A DNA stretch of 64,000 nt from Candidatus Cloacimonas acidaminovorans str. Evry (GTDB lineage: Bacteria; Cloacimonadota; Cloacimonadia; Cloacimonadales; Cloacimonadaceae). Positions 16,934 through 25,700 of this stretch are shown here, piece by piece (the first letter of the stretch is position 1; every line of letters starts with the position of its first letter). Position numbers and translations under genes: made by a program. The stretch spans positions 248,001 through 312,000 of the forward strand of contig NC_020449.1 in the NCBI RefSeq assembly GCF_000146065.2. The letters run 5' to 3'. A model generated the notes under the pieces. That model did not search any database, had not been told where the DNA came from, and saw only the letters and a list, made by a program, of their open reading frames with translations.

Positions 16934-17662
16934 ATGGACCCTAATGATATCGGCAGCAGGCTGGGAATGCTGATCAAATCAATGAATTTGAAGCAGTACC
17001 AGTTTACCGAAAAATTCGGTATTTCGGCTAATTCTCTGGACCGTTATAAGAACAATGAGCGGTTTCCCGACCCTCAGTTCTTGGCCAGATTGATTGATGC
17101 CGGAGTGAATGTGAACTGGCTGTTAAGAGGGGAAGGCAGTATGTTCATCCTGGCTCCCTGGGAGCTTGGAGATGATATCAGGACTACCAAGAAAGTCCAG
17201 ATAGTGGATGGCAAACCGGTCTTAGTGAATGATTTTGATACCACTTACATCCGCACCTCACTGTTCCCGATCGTGGCGGAAATATCCGCTGGATCACCCA
17301 TGGATGTTCCCGAAGGCATAGAGCCAGCGGAATCAGTCGAAGTCCCCACTCGCTATATTCCCTACGGTACGGATAGCTACGTGGCCTTCCGCATTAATGG
17401 ACAGAGCATGGAGCCGCAGATACTCCACGGGGATATTGTCCTCATCAAAAAGCAGATCACCTGGGATGGTTTGGACGGTAAAATCTGTGCCGTCAGATAC
17501 GAGACCGGCATTACTCTGAAAAGGATACAGTATGATGAGGCCCGCAGGGGTGTTGCCCTCCAACCTCTCAATAAAGACTACCGGATCGAGTTTATAGACG
17601 CTGATCAGAGTCAGTGGCTAACGATGATCGGCCCCCTATCACTTCAGTTACGGTTCTATTAA
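16934..17662 (+). CDS. CI/LexA-like phage repressor, HTH plus S24 self-cleaving peptidase
   Basis: A 242-residue repressor. The N-terminal XRE-type HTH (residues 7-60) would bind the operators just upstream. The C-terminal S24 domain has an Ala-Gly cleavage site (A119-G120 in AEISAGSP), the catalytic Ser in GQSMEP (S158) and the catalytic Lys in TGITLKR (K196). All elements for RecA-stimulated self-cleavage are present, so induction by DNA damage is expected. The start at 16934 is chosen because AGGAGG lies 4 bases before it; an upstream in-frame ATG at 16898 has no such site and would run through the inverted repeat. Transcription runs toward the element terminus, divergent from the early operon, as for the Mu c gene. 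Confidence 0.92.
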   Translation: MDPNDIGSRLGMLIKSMNLKQYQFTEKFGISANSLDRYKNNERFPDPQFLARLIDAGVNVNWLLRGEGSMFILAPWELGDDIRTTKKVQIVDGKPVLVNDFDTTYIRTSLFPIVAEISAGSPMDVPEGIEPAESVEVPTRYIPYGTDSYVAFRINGQSMEPQILHGDIVLIKKQITWDGLDGKICAVRYETGITLKRIQYDEARRGVALQPLNKDYRIEFIDADQSQWLTMIGPLSLQLRFY

Positions 17663-17763
17663 ATTTGTAAACTATTTCAAAAAATTTGATGTTCTGAAAA
17701 TACCTTAAATTGAGGGCAAAATTGAAGGAATCGTGATATCGAAACGTCCAAAAACGTCCAAAA

Positions 17764-17835
17764 ACCACTGTGACACAGTCTAAAGCCAGTCCTATCTATC
17801 TCTCCACCCTATAAACAGTTAAGACCTCTGTGACA
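17764..17835. mobile_element. Probable left terminus of the Mu-like element with two transposase-type sites
   Basis: ACCACTGTGACA at 17764-17775 and GACCTCTGTGACA at 17823-17835 repeat the early-region iterons in inverted orientation, about 60 bp apart. Read from outside inward the outer one begins TGTCACAG, giving the 5'-TG end used by Mu-type and Tn7-type transposases. No target duplication can be verified because the right end is missing. Confidence 0.6.
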
Positions 17836-17876
17836 AGTGATATCGATTTGAAAATTTGGGTGAGAATTTATATTCA

Positions 17877-17963
17877 CCCTTATCAACCCCGATATGATTC
17901 CCTTATGATTCCCATATCGTTCCCATATCGCGATATGGGAAGCGTGTGGGAAAGTTTTGGTCA
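17877..17963. repeat. 11-bp-phased palindromic array, TTCCC type
   Basis: TTCCC occurs at 17898, 17909 and 17920 (exact 11-bp steps), and its complement GGGAA at 17937 and 17948 with a degenerate copy at 17959. The arms mirror about 17930.5, and the central 22 bases (17920-17941) are a perfect palindrome. Weaker CCC steps extend left to 17877. It lies between the prophage terminus and the cyclase gene. Same geometry as the arrays near 35.8, 47.9 and 59.6 kb. Confidence 0.85.
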
Positions 17964-18176
17964 ATATAACCGCTAACTGCATCTGCTACAAAAAGATAAA
18001 GAAACACAGGAAAAGGTAAATTGAGAGGGCAAGATAGCGAAATAGGAAAGGAGAAAAAAGTAACTGAAAAAAGGATATCATAAACAGGCAAAGCAGTAAG
18101 TATCCTGCTGTCAGGTTGATTTATATTTCTGCTTTGCCACTCTGCAAAAAAAATTTCTTTCCTCTTTTCCTTTTTA

Positions 18177-18264
18177 TTTACAAGCTATCATTTTCGGTGT
18201 ATTCGGTATTCCCGGTTTTGTTTACAAGTAATCATCTTCGGTTTTTTCGGTATTCAGGGTAGCT
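18177..18264. repeat. Two tandem copies of a 44-bp repeat upstream of the cyclase gene
   Basis: TTTACAAG-x-(T/A)ATCAT(T/C)TTCGGT-type units start at 18177 and 18221, and both end with TTCGGTATTC. They lie 80-165 bases before the cyclase ATG, the right distance for a regulator or for a recent duplication of promoter-proximal sequence. A TTGACC (18288-18293) lies downstream without a well-spaced -10. The rest of 17663-18342 shows no gene. Confidence 0.75.
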
Positions 18265-18342
18265 AAACCAAACCCTAATCTTTTTCCTTGACCTGTAAAG
18301 TGGATTTTATAAAAGATAAAAAGGTCTTAAAAGGGAGAAAAT

Positions 18343-21300
18343 ATGGAACACTACAGTAAATTATTACCCGGAATGGTGGAATGGACACTGCAAAAAAGAG
18401 CAGAAGATAATGTATCGGAAAGTTTTGGTTGCGGTTATCTTTTTGTAGATGTTTGCGATTTTACAAAATTGACAGAAAGCGCTTCTTTGAAAGGACATTA
18501 CGGAGTAGAAATTATTACTGATATCTTAAACCAGTATTTTGATCTCTTGAACGAAAAAATAATGCAATATGGCGGACAGATTATCAAATTTGAAGGTGAT
18601 GCCATTTTGGCTGCTTTTCCCGGTAAAGAAGAGATTTGCCTAAGCCAAATGCAGGAATGCTTAAAGGAATTTCACTGGGAACTGCAAGAACTGAATAAAC
18701 GCCTGAAAAATAAATATGGCAGTGATCTTTCCTATCATAGCAGTATGGGTTACGGTCAATCCAATGTGATTATTCTGGGCAAACCGAATATCCATTATGA
18801 TTATTTTGTGTATAGTCCCGTAATGCCTTCCCTTTATAAACTCTTTGCCCAAGCGGGAAAAAACGAATGTTTGCAGGTAAAAAGTGGCATAAAAACGAAA
18901 AAGAAAGCCGAAATTTATAGAGCTGAACTTCCCCTGCAAGCCGAAAAAAGCTACGATCAAAGTTTCTTTCCTCCGGAAATTTTACAGCGTATTTCTTCCC
19001 AAACATTTACCGGTGAACTACGCAATGCCGCTATTCTCTTTATTGGTATTACCGCCGAAAAATATATTCATAAGGGTGACTACAAAACCATTAACAACTA
19101 CTATTGTACGGTTCAGGAAATTGTTTACCGTCTGGAAGGAATGATTAACAAAATTGACTATACCGATAAGGGTTTGATTTTACTTATCAGTTTCGGCATT
19201 TTACAAACCCATATAGATGATATTGAGCGCGCTATTGTCTGTGCCAACCTGATAAATAATATAGAAAGCCCGCTAAAAGCTAAAATAGGGCTCACTTATA
19301 GCAATCTCTATGTGGGAGTTTTGGGAGCGAAACAACGCTGTGAATTTGGCATTATCGGCACAGGAGTTAATGTTTCAGCCCGTTTAATGACTTCCGCTAA
19401 ATACGGACAAATTGTTTTTACCAAGGATATTCTACCCAGTGTGCAAAGCCGTTTTGAAGTCCAATTTTTGCGTAAGGAAAGGGTTAAAGGCATCAAAGAC
19501 GAATTGTTCTTTTATCGTATCCTGCGTGAATTGCCGGAATTTTTGAGTAGCTATAAAAGGCAGTATCAAAATAAAACCCAGGTTTGCTACCAGGAACAAA
19601 CTGCTGAAATCATTCAAAAAATAAAGGACAAAAAAATCAATCAAGTGCTTATTTCCGGAGATCATGGCACCGGAAAATCCTTTCTCAGCTGGCAGATATT
19701 AAACAATTTCTACGAGGAAAACTATAAAATTGGCATCTTCGTTTTAGATGAATTCAACCATCACGATCCTTTAATCCTGCATCGTAAATTTATCAGTAAT
19801 GAACTGGAACTGAATGATCCCTTGTCGGAACCCGAAAAACTGCAACAATACCTGGCAGAAATTTTGGCAGAAAGAGATGCGGATATCCTTTTAAACGCTT
19901 TAGGACTGCAAAATAAAGAAACTATCTTAACCGATGACAGCGGAAAACAAATTGAATTGCTCTTGCTTTCCCTGCAAAAATCCCTGGACTTGCTGATGCG
20001 TGATTTTGACCTTATTTTGCTGGATAATATTCAATGGCTGGATGATCTTTCGGCTCAAATCCTCCAGAAACGCTTGGAAGATGACAACCCTAAATCACAA
20101 ACTCTTATTTTAACTACTACTAAAGAGATAACAAACTACCAAAACAAGGCAAATGCCAAAACGGAATTTATCGGTTTAAGGGAATTGAATCGGGAAGAAG
20201 TAATAGCCCTGATTCGCTCTCAAATCCCTAATATCACTTTTCAGGCAGTGGATTATATCTACAATTTGGCAGGAGGAAATCCGCGGTTTATTACTGAACT
20301 TTGTTCCCAAATACTTTCCAGTTTCCCCGATCCTGATATGCTGATTACGGAATCTAATATTTATGATATTCAAAATAAGGGTCTTTTACCCTATAATGTA
20401 GAAAATCTTTTTATCGTTAAATATGAGTCATTAAGTCAGGAAGCCAAGGACATCCTAAAAAAGGCATCCATTATAGGTAAGGGCTTTACCTTGAATGAAA
20501 TTTTTGAAACCCAGAGTGGAATAAGCCAAAATGAAATAATACCCGTAATTTCAGAACTGCAAAATAATGAAATTATAGATATTACAACCCTCTCTCCAGA
20601 AGTTCAATATCTATTCAATAATGCTCTTATGCGCCAAGCTGTCTATTCTACTATTTTGCTTGGAGAAAAGGTTTCTCTCCATAATCGCATTGCCTCTTTT
20701 TATGAAGAAAAATATGGAACACTGGCAAACCGCCACAGTGAATTACTTGCCTATCATTTTCATTTGGGAGAAAATAAGGAAAAAGCTCTGCATTATGCTT
20801 TAATAGCAGGCGACCAAAATCAGAAAATAAATAACCACAGTGAGGCAATTTATTACTATCAAATAGCTCTTCAGCATACTACAGAAAGATTGGAAAAAAT
20901 AGCTATCATCCTTAGTATTGTGGATTCCCAGCTCTATTTAGGCGAAGTGGAAGTGGCTATAGAAAACCTGGAAACTATTGAACCGAAGGAAATTTCCTTT
21001 CCTGAACTCCTTAAAAAGTATCATTTTTTGCGCTGCAGGGTCTATTACTTGAACGGTGACTATGAAGGTGTGCTGAAATATCTGAAAAATGTAACGGACT
21101 TTGAAGGCAAATATGGAGAACAAATACGCGTTTATCAATTGGACTGCCTTTATCGGCTTTTCCAGATTGAAGATTTTTCTGCCTTGCTGAAGGACTTGAA
21201 ACAGGAATTTATACAGCAGGCGGCAAAAACCTTGAATGTAAAAGCCAAAAAGCCATCTGTTTCAACTTTGCTTTCCCGTTTTCAGAAAATTCCGGAAGAT

Positions 21301-22227
21301 GAAATTACAGAAGAGCAAAAACACTATCTCTATCTATTGCTGAAACTGGAATCCATAGCGGCAAATCATTTTATTAATACAGGATATTATCAAAAAGCAC
21401 TAAAGTCCTTACTTTTCCAATACGACCTCGCAAAAGCTCTGAAAGATGACCTCTCTTTACGGATTGCCAGTAGCGGACTGGGAATTGTGTATACACGAAT
21501 GGGAAATTTGGATTCTGCCTATAAAGCTTATGTGGAAGCAATTAGCATTGCCGATAAAATCAGTGACCGTTTTGGTTTTGCCAAAGTCCTTTCCGATATG
21601 GCAACTTTACATCGGCGAATGGGACAACATCAAGAAGCTTTAGATCATTTTCATCGCAGCTTGAAAATCTTTGAATCCTTAGGAAATCTTGTCTTTCAAG
21701 GCGTCGTCTTACACGGAATTGGAGAAGTGTATTTGCAGGAAGGACGCGATACTGAAGCATTGAAATATTTTCGTAAAGCCCTGAAAATTGCCCGCCAAAG
21801 CAAAGACCTCTTTGGAATTTCTTTTGAACAGGATGCCATTGGAGATATTTTATTTAATTCCGGAAAAATAGCTGACGCAAAGACACAATATTGGAAAAAC
21901 CTCAAATTACAACAAAAAATTGGCGATAATGAAGGAATTGCCCATACTTACGGTAATTTAGGCAATGTAGCCAGAATGGAAAAAAACCTTCCTCTGGCAA
22001 TTGAGTATTACACTAAAAATATTAAAATGACAGCTGAAATTGGCGATAAAGACGGACAAGGAAGAGGTTTTTACAATCTTGCTTTGGTTTATGAAGACCT
22101 GCAGGACAAGGAAAAAGCAATACAATTCCTACATAAAGCTCTAAAATGCTTTACCCAGGCAGGTTCGGTTAAATTTATGGAGCTGACTAAAAAACGCTTA
22201 CAGGAAAATTTACAGCAAAACGAGTGA
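18343..22227 (+). CDS. Soluble-adenylyl-cyclase-like protein: tandem class III cyclase domains, AAA ATPase, TPR
   Basis: A 1294-residue cytosolic signalling protein that probably makes cAMP. Domain C1 (about 28-195) holds the two metal-binding Asp residues in FVDVCDFT (D36) and KFEGDAIL (D86, with K82), but lacks the transition-state pair. Domain C2 (about 225-392) has lost the metal Asp residues (FIGITA instead of FVDI) but keeps DKG (K276) and GVNVSAR (N343, R347). One composite active site, as in mammalian sAC (ADCY10), is therefore expected. A STAND/AAA-type NTPase follows, with Walker A GDHGTGKS (439-446) and Walker B LILLDNIQWLD (557-567). A helical region comes next, then at least five TPR repeats up to the C-terminus. 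ATG follows AGGGAGAAAAT. No signal peptide or membrane segment. The stimulus is unknown; bicarbonate sensing is known for sAC but cannot be read here. Confidence 0.9.
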   Translation: MEHYSKLLPGMVEWTLQKRAEDNVSESFGCGYLFVDVCDFTKLTESASLKGHYGVEIITDILNQYFDLLNEKIMQYGGQIIKFEGDAILAAFPGKEEICLSQMQECLKEFHWELQELNKRLKNKYGSDLSYHSSMGYGQSNVIILGKPNIHYDYFVYSPVMPSLYKLFAQAGKNECLQVKSGIKTKKKAEIYRAELPLQAEKSYDQSFFPPEILQRISSQTFTGELRNAAILFIGITAEKYIHKGDYKTINNYYCTVQEIVYRLEGMINKIDYTDKGLILLISFGILQTHIDDIERAIVCANLINNIESPLKAKIGLTYSNLYVGVLGAKQRCEFGIIGTGVNVSARLMTSAKYGQIVFTKDILPSVQSRFEVQFLRKERVKGIKDELFFYRILRELPEFLSSYKRQYQNKTQVCYQEQTAEIIQKIKDKKINQVLISGDHGTGKSFLSWQILNNFYEENYKIGIFVLDEFNHHDPLILHRKFISNELELNDPLSEPEKLQQYLAEILAERDADILLNALGLQNKETILTDDSGKQIELLLLSLQKSLDLLMRDFDLILLDNIQWLDDLSAQILQKRLEDDNPKSQTLILTTTKEITNYQNKANAKTEFIGLRELNREEVIALIRSQIPNITFQAVDYIYNLAGGNPRFITELCSQILSSFPDPDMLITESNIYDIQNKGLLPYNVENLFIVKYESLSQEAKDILKKASIIGKGFTLNEIFETQSGISQNEIIPVISELQNNEIIDITTLSPEVQYLFNNALMRQAVYSTILLGEKVSLHNRIASFYEEKYGTLANRHSELLAYHFHLGENKEKALHYALIAGDQNQKINNHSEAIYYYQIALQHTTERLEKIAIILSIVDSQLYLGEVEVAIENLETIEPKEISFPELLKKYHFLRCRVYYLNGDYEGVLKYLKNVTDFEGKYGEQIRVYQLDCLYRLFQIEDFSALLKDLKQEFIQQAAKTLNVKAKKPSVSTLLSRFQKIPEDEITEEQKHYLYLLLKLESIAANHFINTGYYQKALKSLLFQYDLAKALKDDLSLRIASSGLGIVYTRMGNLDSAYKAYVEAISIADKISDRFGFAKVLSDMATLHRRMGQHQEALDHFHRSLKIFESLGNLVFQGVVLHGIGEVYLQEGRDTEALKYFRKALKIARQSKDLFGISFEQDAIGDILFNSGKIADAKTQYWKNLKLQQKIGDNEGIAHTYGNLGNVARMEKNLPLAIEYYTKNIKMTAEIGDKDGQGRGFYNLALVYEDLQDKEKAIQFLHKALKCFTQAGSVKFMELTKKRLQENLQQNE

Positions 22228-22236
22228 TGCAGTGAA

Positions 22237-22373
22237 AAGTGAAGGGTGAAAAAAAGGGGTTCACGCAGATTTCGCAGATGACGCAGATTAAAAATGGCAG
22301 AGGGCTTAGGGCAGAGGGCTTAGGGCTTTGAGAATAATAGGTATGGGATGAACAGGATTATATGGATTATAAG
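22237..22373. repeat. Short low-complexity intergenic repeats (CGCAGAT, GGCAGAGGGC, AACAGGATT types)
   Basis: Three CGCAGAT copies at 9-base steps (about 22265-22290), a duplicated GGCAGAGGGCTTAG (about 22294-22323), and a GATGAACAGGATTATATGG element (about 22349). Similar CGCAGAT steps and a CTGTTGATCCTGT element recur downstream of valS (55983-56160), and GGCAGAGGGCAGAG recurs in complement near 59476. No ORF. Confidence 0.65.
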
Positions 22374-22384
22374 GATAAAAAAAT

Positions 22385-22650
22385 AGTTCTGTAGGAACGA
22401 CAGATACTAACAAAGGGTTTTTAACCCGGTGAAAGAAAGATGGTAGGTAACATATCTATTTGTAGGAAAATGAGTTCCGTAGGAACGACAGATACTAACA
22501 ACGGGTTTTAACCCTGAGAAAAAAGTCAAAATTGGTATTTGGTTGGCAGAATTCTTATTTACCACATACAAAACCATTCATTTTTCAGAGTTCTGTGAAC
22601 TATTTGGCAAATCAGAATTTGCCAACCCATTCGTCATCTACTGCATTATT
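22385..22650. repeat. Compound hairpin repeat, copy 1
   Basis: Two related units start at 22385 and 22473 (AGTTC(C/T)GTAGGAACG then CAGATACTAAC), 88 bases apart. Each has a GTTCC-GTA-GGAAC mini-hairpin and a GGGTTTTAACCC-type hairpin. They are followed by a unique 3' part with TTCAGAGTTCTG and a perfect TTGGCAAAT / ATTTGCCAA hairpin (22604-22625). The same order and the same 88-base step recur at 34605-34852. A lone unit lies in reverse near 59506-59542. An AT-rich ORF reading through it is not considered real. Confidence 0.85.
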
Positions 22651-22732
22651 GGGGATAAAACTGCCATTCTTAACGGGTTTTTTAGGACTTACCGGATTGA
22701 AAATTGCATCTTATGGGTTTACAAGGTTCTGA

Positions 22733-22760
22733 TTGACAAATTTATGGTTGAATGTAATCA
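22733..22760 (+). promoter_or_regulatory. Candidate promoter of the M6 protease gene
   Basis: Perfect TTGACA at 22733-22738 and a TG-extended TAATCA at 22755-22760 with a 16-base spacer, 40 bases before the ATG. The -10 is only moderate. Confidence 0.45.
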
Positions 22761-22799
22761 AGTTTTTTCTAATAGTAAGCATACCCAAAAGGAGATGAA

Positions 22800-25700
22800 A
22801 TGCCGAAGCAAAATACTTGTAACAAACTGTTACTTGTGATAATAGCTCTACTATTTGCCTTAAATTTAAAAGCCGCTATGGTTACTAATCTGCCGGTTAC
22901 CGTTTTTCAACCGGATGGAACAAAACTGGAATTATTGGCAAGTGGCGATGAATATCATAACTGGCTGCACGATAAAAACAATTACACTATTATCAGGCAT
23001 CCCGTAAGTGGCTACTTATGTTATGCCGAACAAGATAGAGAGAATGTTAAAGCAAGCGATTTAATCGTGGGTAAAGATGATCCTTTTCGTTCTGCTCTTA
23101 AGCCAGGAATTAACATCTCTGAAAAAGCATATAAGGAATTGCGCAGTAGCAAGTTTTGGATGCCAGCAGAAAGAGATGCACCAACCACCGGTACAATTAA
23201 TAACATTGTGATCTTTATCCGTTTTTCCGGAGAAAGTGAATTTGGCCAGGGTATCAGTGTTTATGACGGTTGGTTCAATAACGGAACCAATTCTCAAAAG
23301 AATTATTTTCTGGAAGCAAGCTATAATCAGCTTACGGTGAATACTACTTTTTATCCTCCTGCTCAAAATAATCTGGTTGTTTCCTGGCAGGATAGCCATC
23401 CGAGAGCTTATTATGAACCCTATAATGCCACTACTAATCCGACAGGTTATAATGGAGATACTGAACGGAGAAACCGGGAATTTACCTTACTTCAAAATGC
23501 TGTTGCCGGAATTGCTGCTCAGGTTCCTTCTTCTTTAAATATTGATTCCGATGGAGATGGCAAAGTAGATAATGTTGTTTTTCTCGTTAGTGGAGGGGCT
23601 GGTGAATGGAGTAGTTTGCTTTGGCCCCACCGTTGGGCAATTTATGATCGCAATGTATATTTAAACAATAAACGCGTTTACGATTTCAACCTTCAGCTGA
23701 AGGATTTTCTTGCCACACGCGGAGTAGGGGTTATTTGTCATGAATTCTTTCATACTCTTGGTGCTCCTGACCTTTATCATTATACCAGTAATGGAATTGA
23801 TCCTGCCGGTAGCTGGGATTTAATGTGTTCCGATCAAAATCCTCCTCAATATATGACCGCTTTTATGAAATGGAAATATGGAAATTGGATTGCTACTATT
23901 CCAACTATCTTCATTGGACAACAATACACCCTAAATCCTTTAACTTCTTCCACAGGTAACTGTTATAGAATAGATTCCAATGATCCTAACCAATATTATG
24001 TAGTAGAATTCCGCAAGAAAACAGGCACCTTTGAAAGCAGTATTCCCGGTTCCGGGATGTTGATTTATAGAATTGATACTACTGCCGGAGACGGAAATGC
24101 CTCAGGTCCACCTGATGAATTATATATTTACCGTCCCAATGGAACAACTACAGTAAACGGAACTATAAATTCCGCAAATTTTAGTCAGGAAACCGGTAGA
24201 ACCAGTATTAATAATACAACTAATCCTGCTCCCTTCTTACAGGATGGGAGTGAAGGGAATTTAAATATCTATGCCATCGGTTCTTCAGCAGGAACTACGA
24301 TGACTTTTTCTTTAGGTGTTCCTACAGTTGACTTTTCAACCAATCCTTACACGGAGAGCTTTGACAGTTCTACTTTTCCTCCAACGGGATGGTATAAACA
24401 GACAATTTCCGGGAGCTATGGTTTTGAAAGAGTAACTTCTGGAACAAATCCAACCTGCTCACCTCAAGCAGGAGCAGGAATGATTTGCTATAAAAGTTAT
24501 TATGCTTCTTCGTCCAATTCCGCAATTTTAGCCACTATGCGGCTTGATTGTTCTGAAGTTCAATTTTACAGCTACGATTTTTCCTTTTATATGTATCGGG
24601 ATACCGGATATAGTTCCCGGGCAGATAAAATTGAGTTTTATCTGGCAACGCTGCCTGATATGAGCGGAACCAATACTCTTTTAGGAACGATAAATCGTTA
24701 TACCGGTTTTACACCAACAGTTGCTTCTGCAGGTTGGTATCAGTATTCTTTCAATTTGCCTCTTACATCTTCCGGTTATTACTATATCGTTTGTAAAGCT
24801 ATCAGTGCTTATGGTAACAATATGTTTTTGGATAGTTTCAGTATTAAAAAAACGGCTTTACCTCCTTCTCCATCAGTATCTCCTTCTCCTGTAAATCTTG
24901 CTGAGAATGTAAATGTTTCACCAAATTTTTCATGGGTTAACGGAGGTGGTTATCCCAGCCATTATCTATTTTATTTAGGGACGAATAATCCACCAAGTAA
25001 TTTAATCAATGGTTTGAATTTGGGCAATGTTCTCAATTACGCATATACCGGAACTTTGAATTACAGCACACAGTATTATTGGAAAGTTGTTGCAGTAAGT
25101 GAAGGTGGCTCTGCACAAAACTGTTCTGTATGGAGTTTTACTACTTTTGCTGATCCGCGTATTACTGCTCTGCCATACAGCCAAAATTTTGATAGTGTAA
25201 CTACTCCCGCCTTACCTTTTGGTTGGAGTACTTATGTTTCTTCAACCGGCAGTTCTGCCTATGTAAAAAACTATTCTTCGCCTACCAATTATGCTTTAAG
25301 TCCTCCCAATTGTATTGCTTATAATAATTTCACGGATACAAGCGCAGAGCTTATTCTTATTACCCCTGAGATTTTAACGCCGATAAATATTTTGCGCTTG
25401 AAGTTTAATGCCAAGGGTCTTTCAACCGGATATTCATTACAAGTTGGAACTATGAGCAGTCCTAACGGCACTTTTACTTCATTAACTACGGTTAATTTAA
25501 CCAATACGATGCAACAATATTCTGTGCCTTTTTCCAATTACAACGGAACAGACAGATTTATAGCCATCAGACATAATTTAGGCGGTTCCAATCGTTCTAT
25601 TTATCTGGATAATTTTTATCTGGAAGAAGAGCTGACTAATGACCTGGCTATAAGTGCTTTGCAGATGAACGGATTAGGAGTTATTGGCGAACCCTTGCAG

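Larger units (their letters stand above)
8209..17835 (-). mobile_element. Mu-like transposable prophage remnant (left end, early genes and packaging genes only)
   Basis: Gene order read from right to left matches the left part of a Mu-type phage: terminal transposase-site pair, repressor pointing to the left end, divergent early operon with HTH protein, DDE transposase, AAA+ ATPase, GemA-like and DUF3164-like proteins, then small terminase, large terminase and an F/gp7-like head protein. Late regulators, lysis, portal, protease, capsid and tail genes are absent. The left terminus is placed at 17835, where the outermost site reads inward as TGTCACAGAGGTC, giving the TG terminus typical of this transposase class. 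No matching right terminus was found near 8.2 kb, so the right side was probably lost by deletion. Base composition is more GC-rich than the flanks. The exact limits are inferred. Confidence 0.8.

Noticed and set aside
17732-17846. GTGATATCGA occurring at 17732 and 17837 as a target-site duplication
   Set aside because: The copies lie on the same side of the element (one inside, one outside), so they cannot be a target duplication.
17903-18091. Reverse ORF of 62 residues between prophage end and cyclase
   Set aside because: Very hydrophobic by AT-rich composition, overlaps the palindromic array, and has no ribosome site.
22543-22839. Forward ORF of about 98 residues before the M6 protease gene
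   Set aside because: It lies within the compound hairpin repeat and runs into the protease start; composition is not protein-like.
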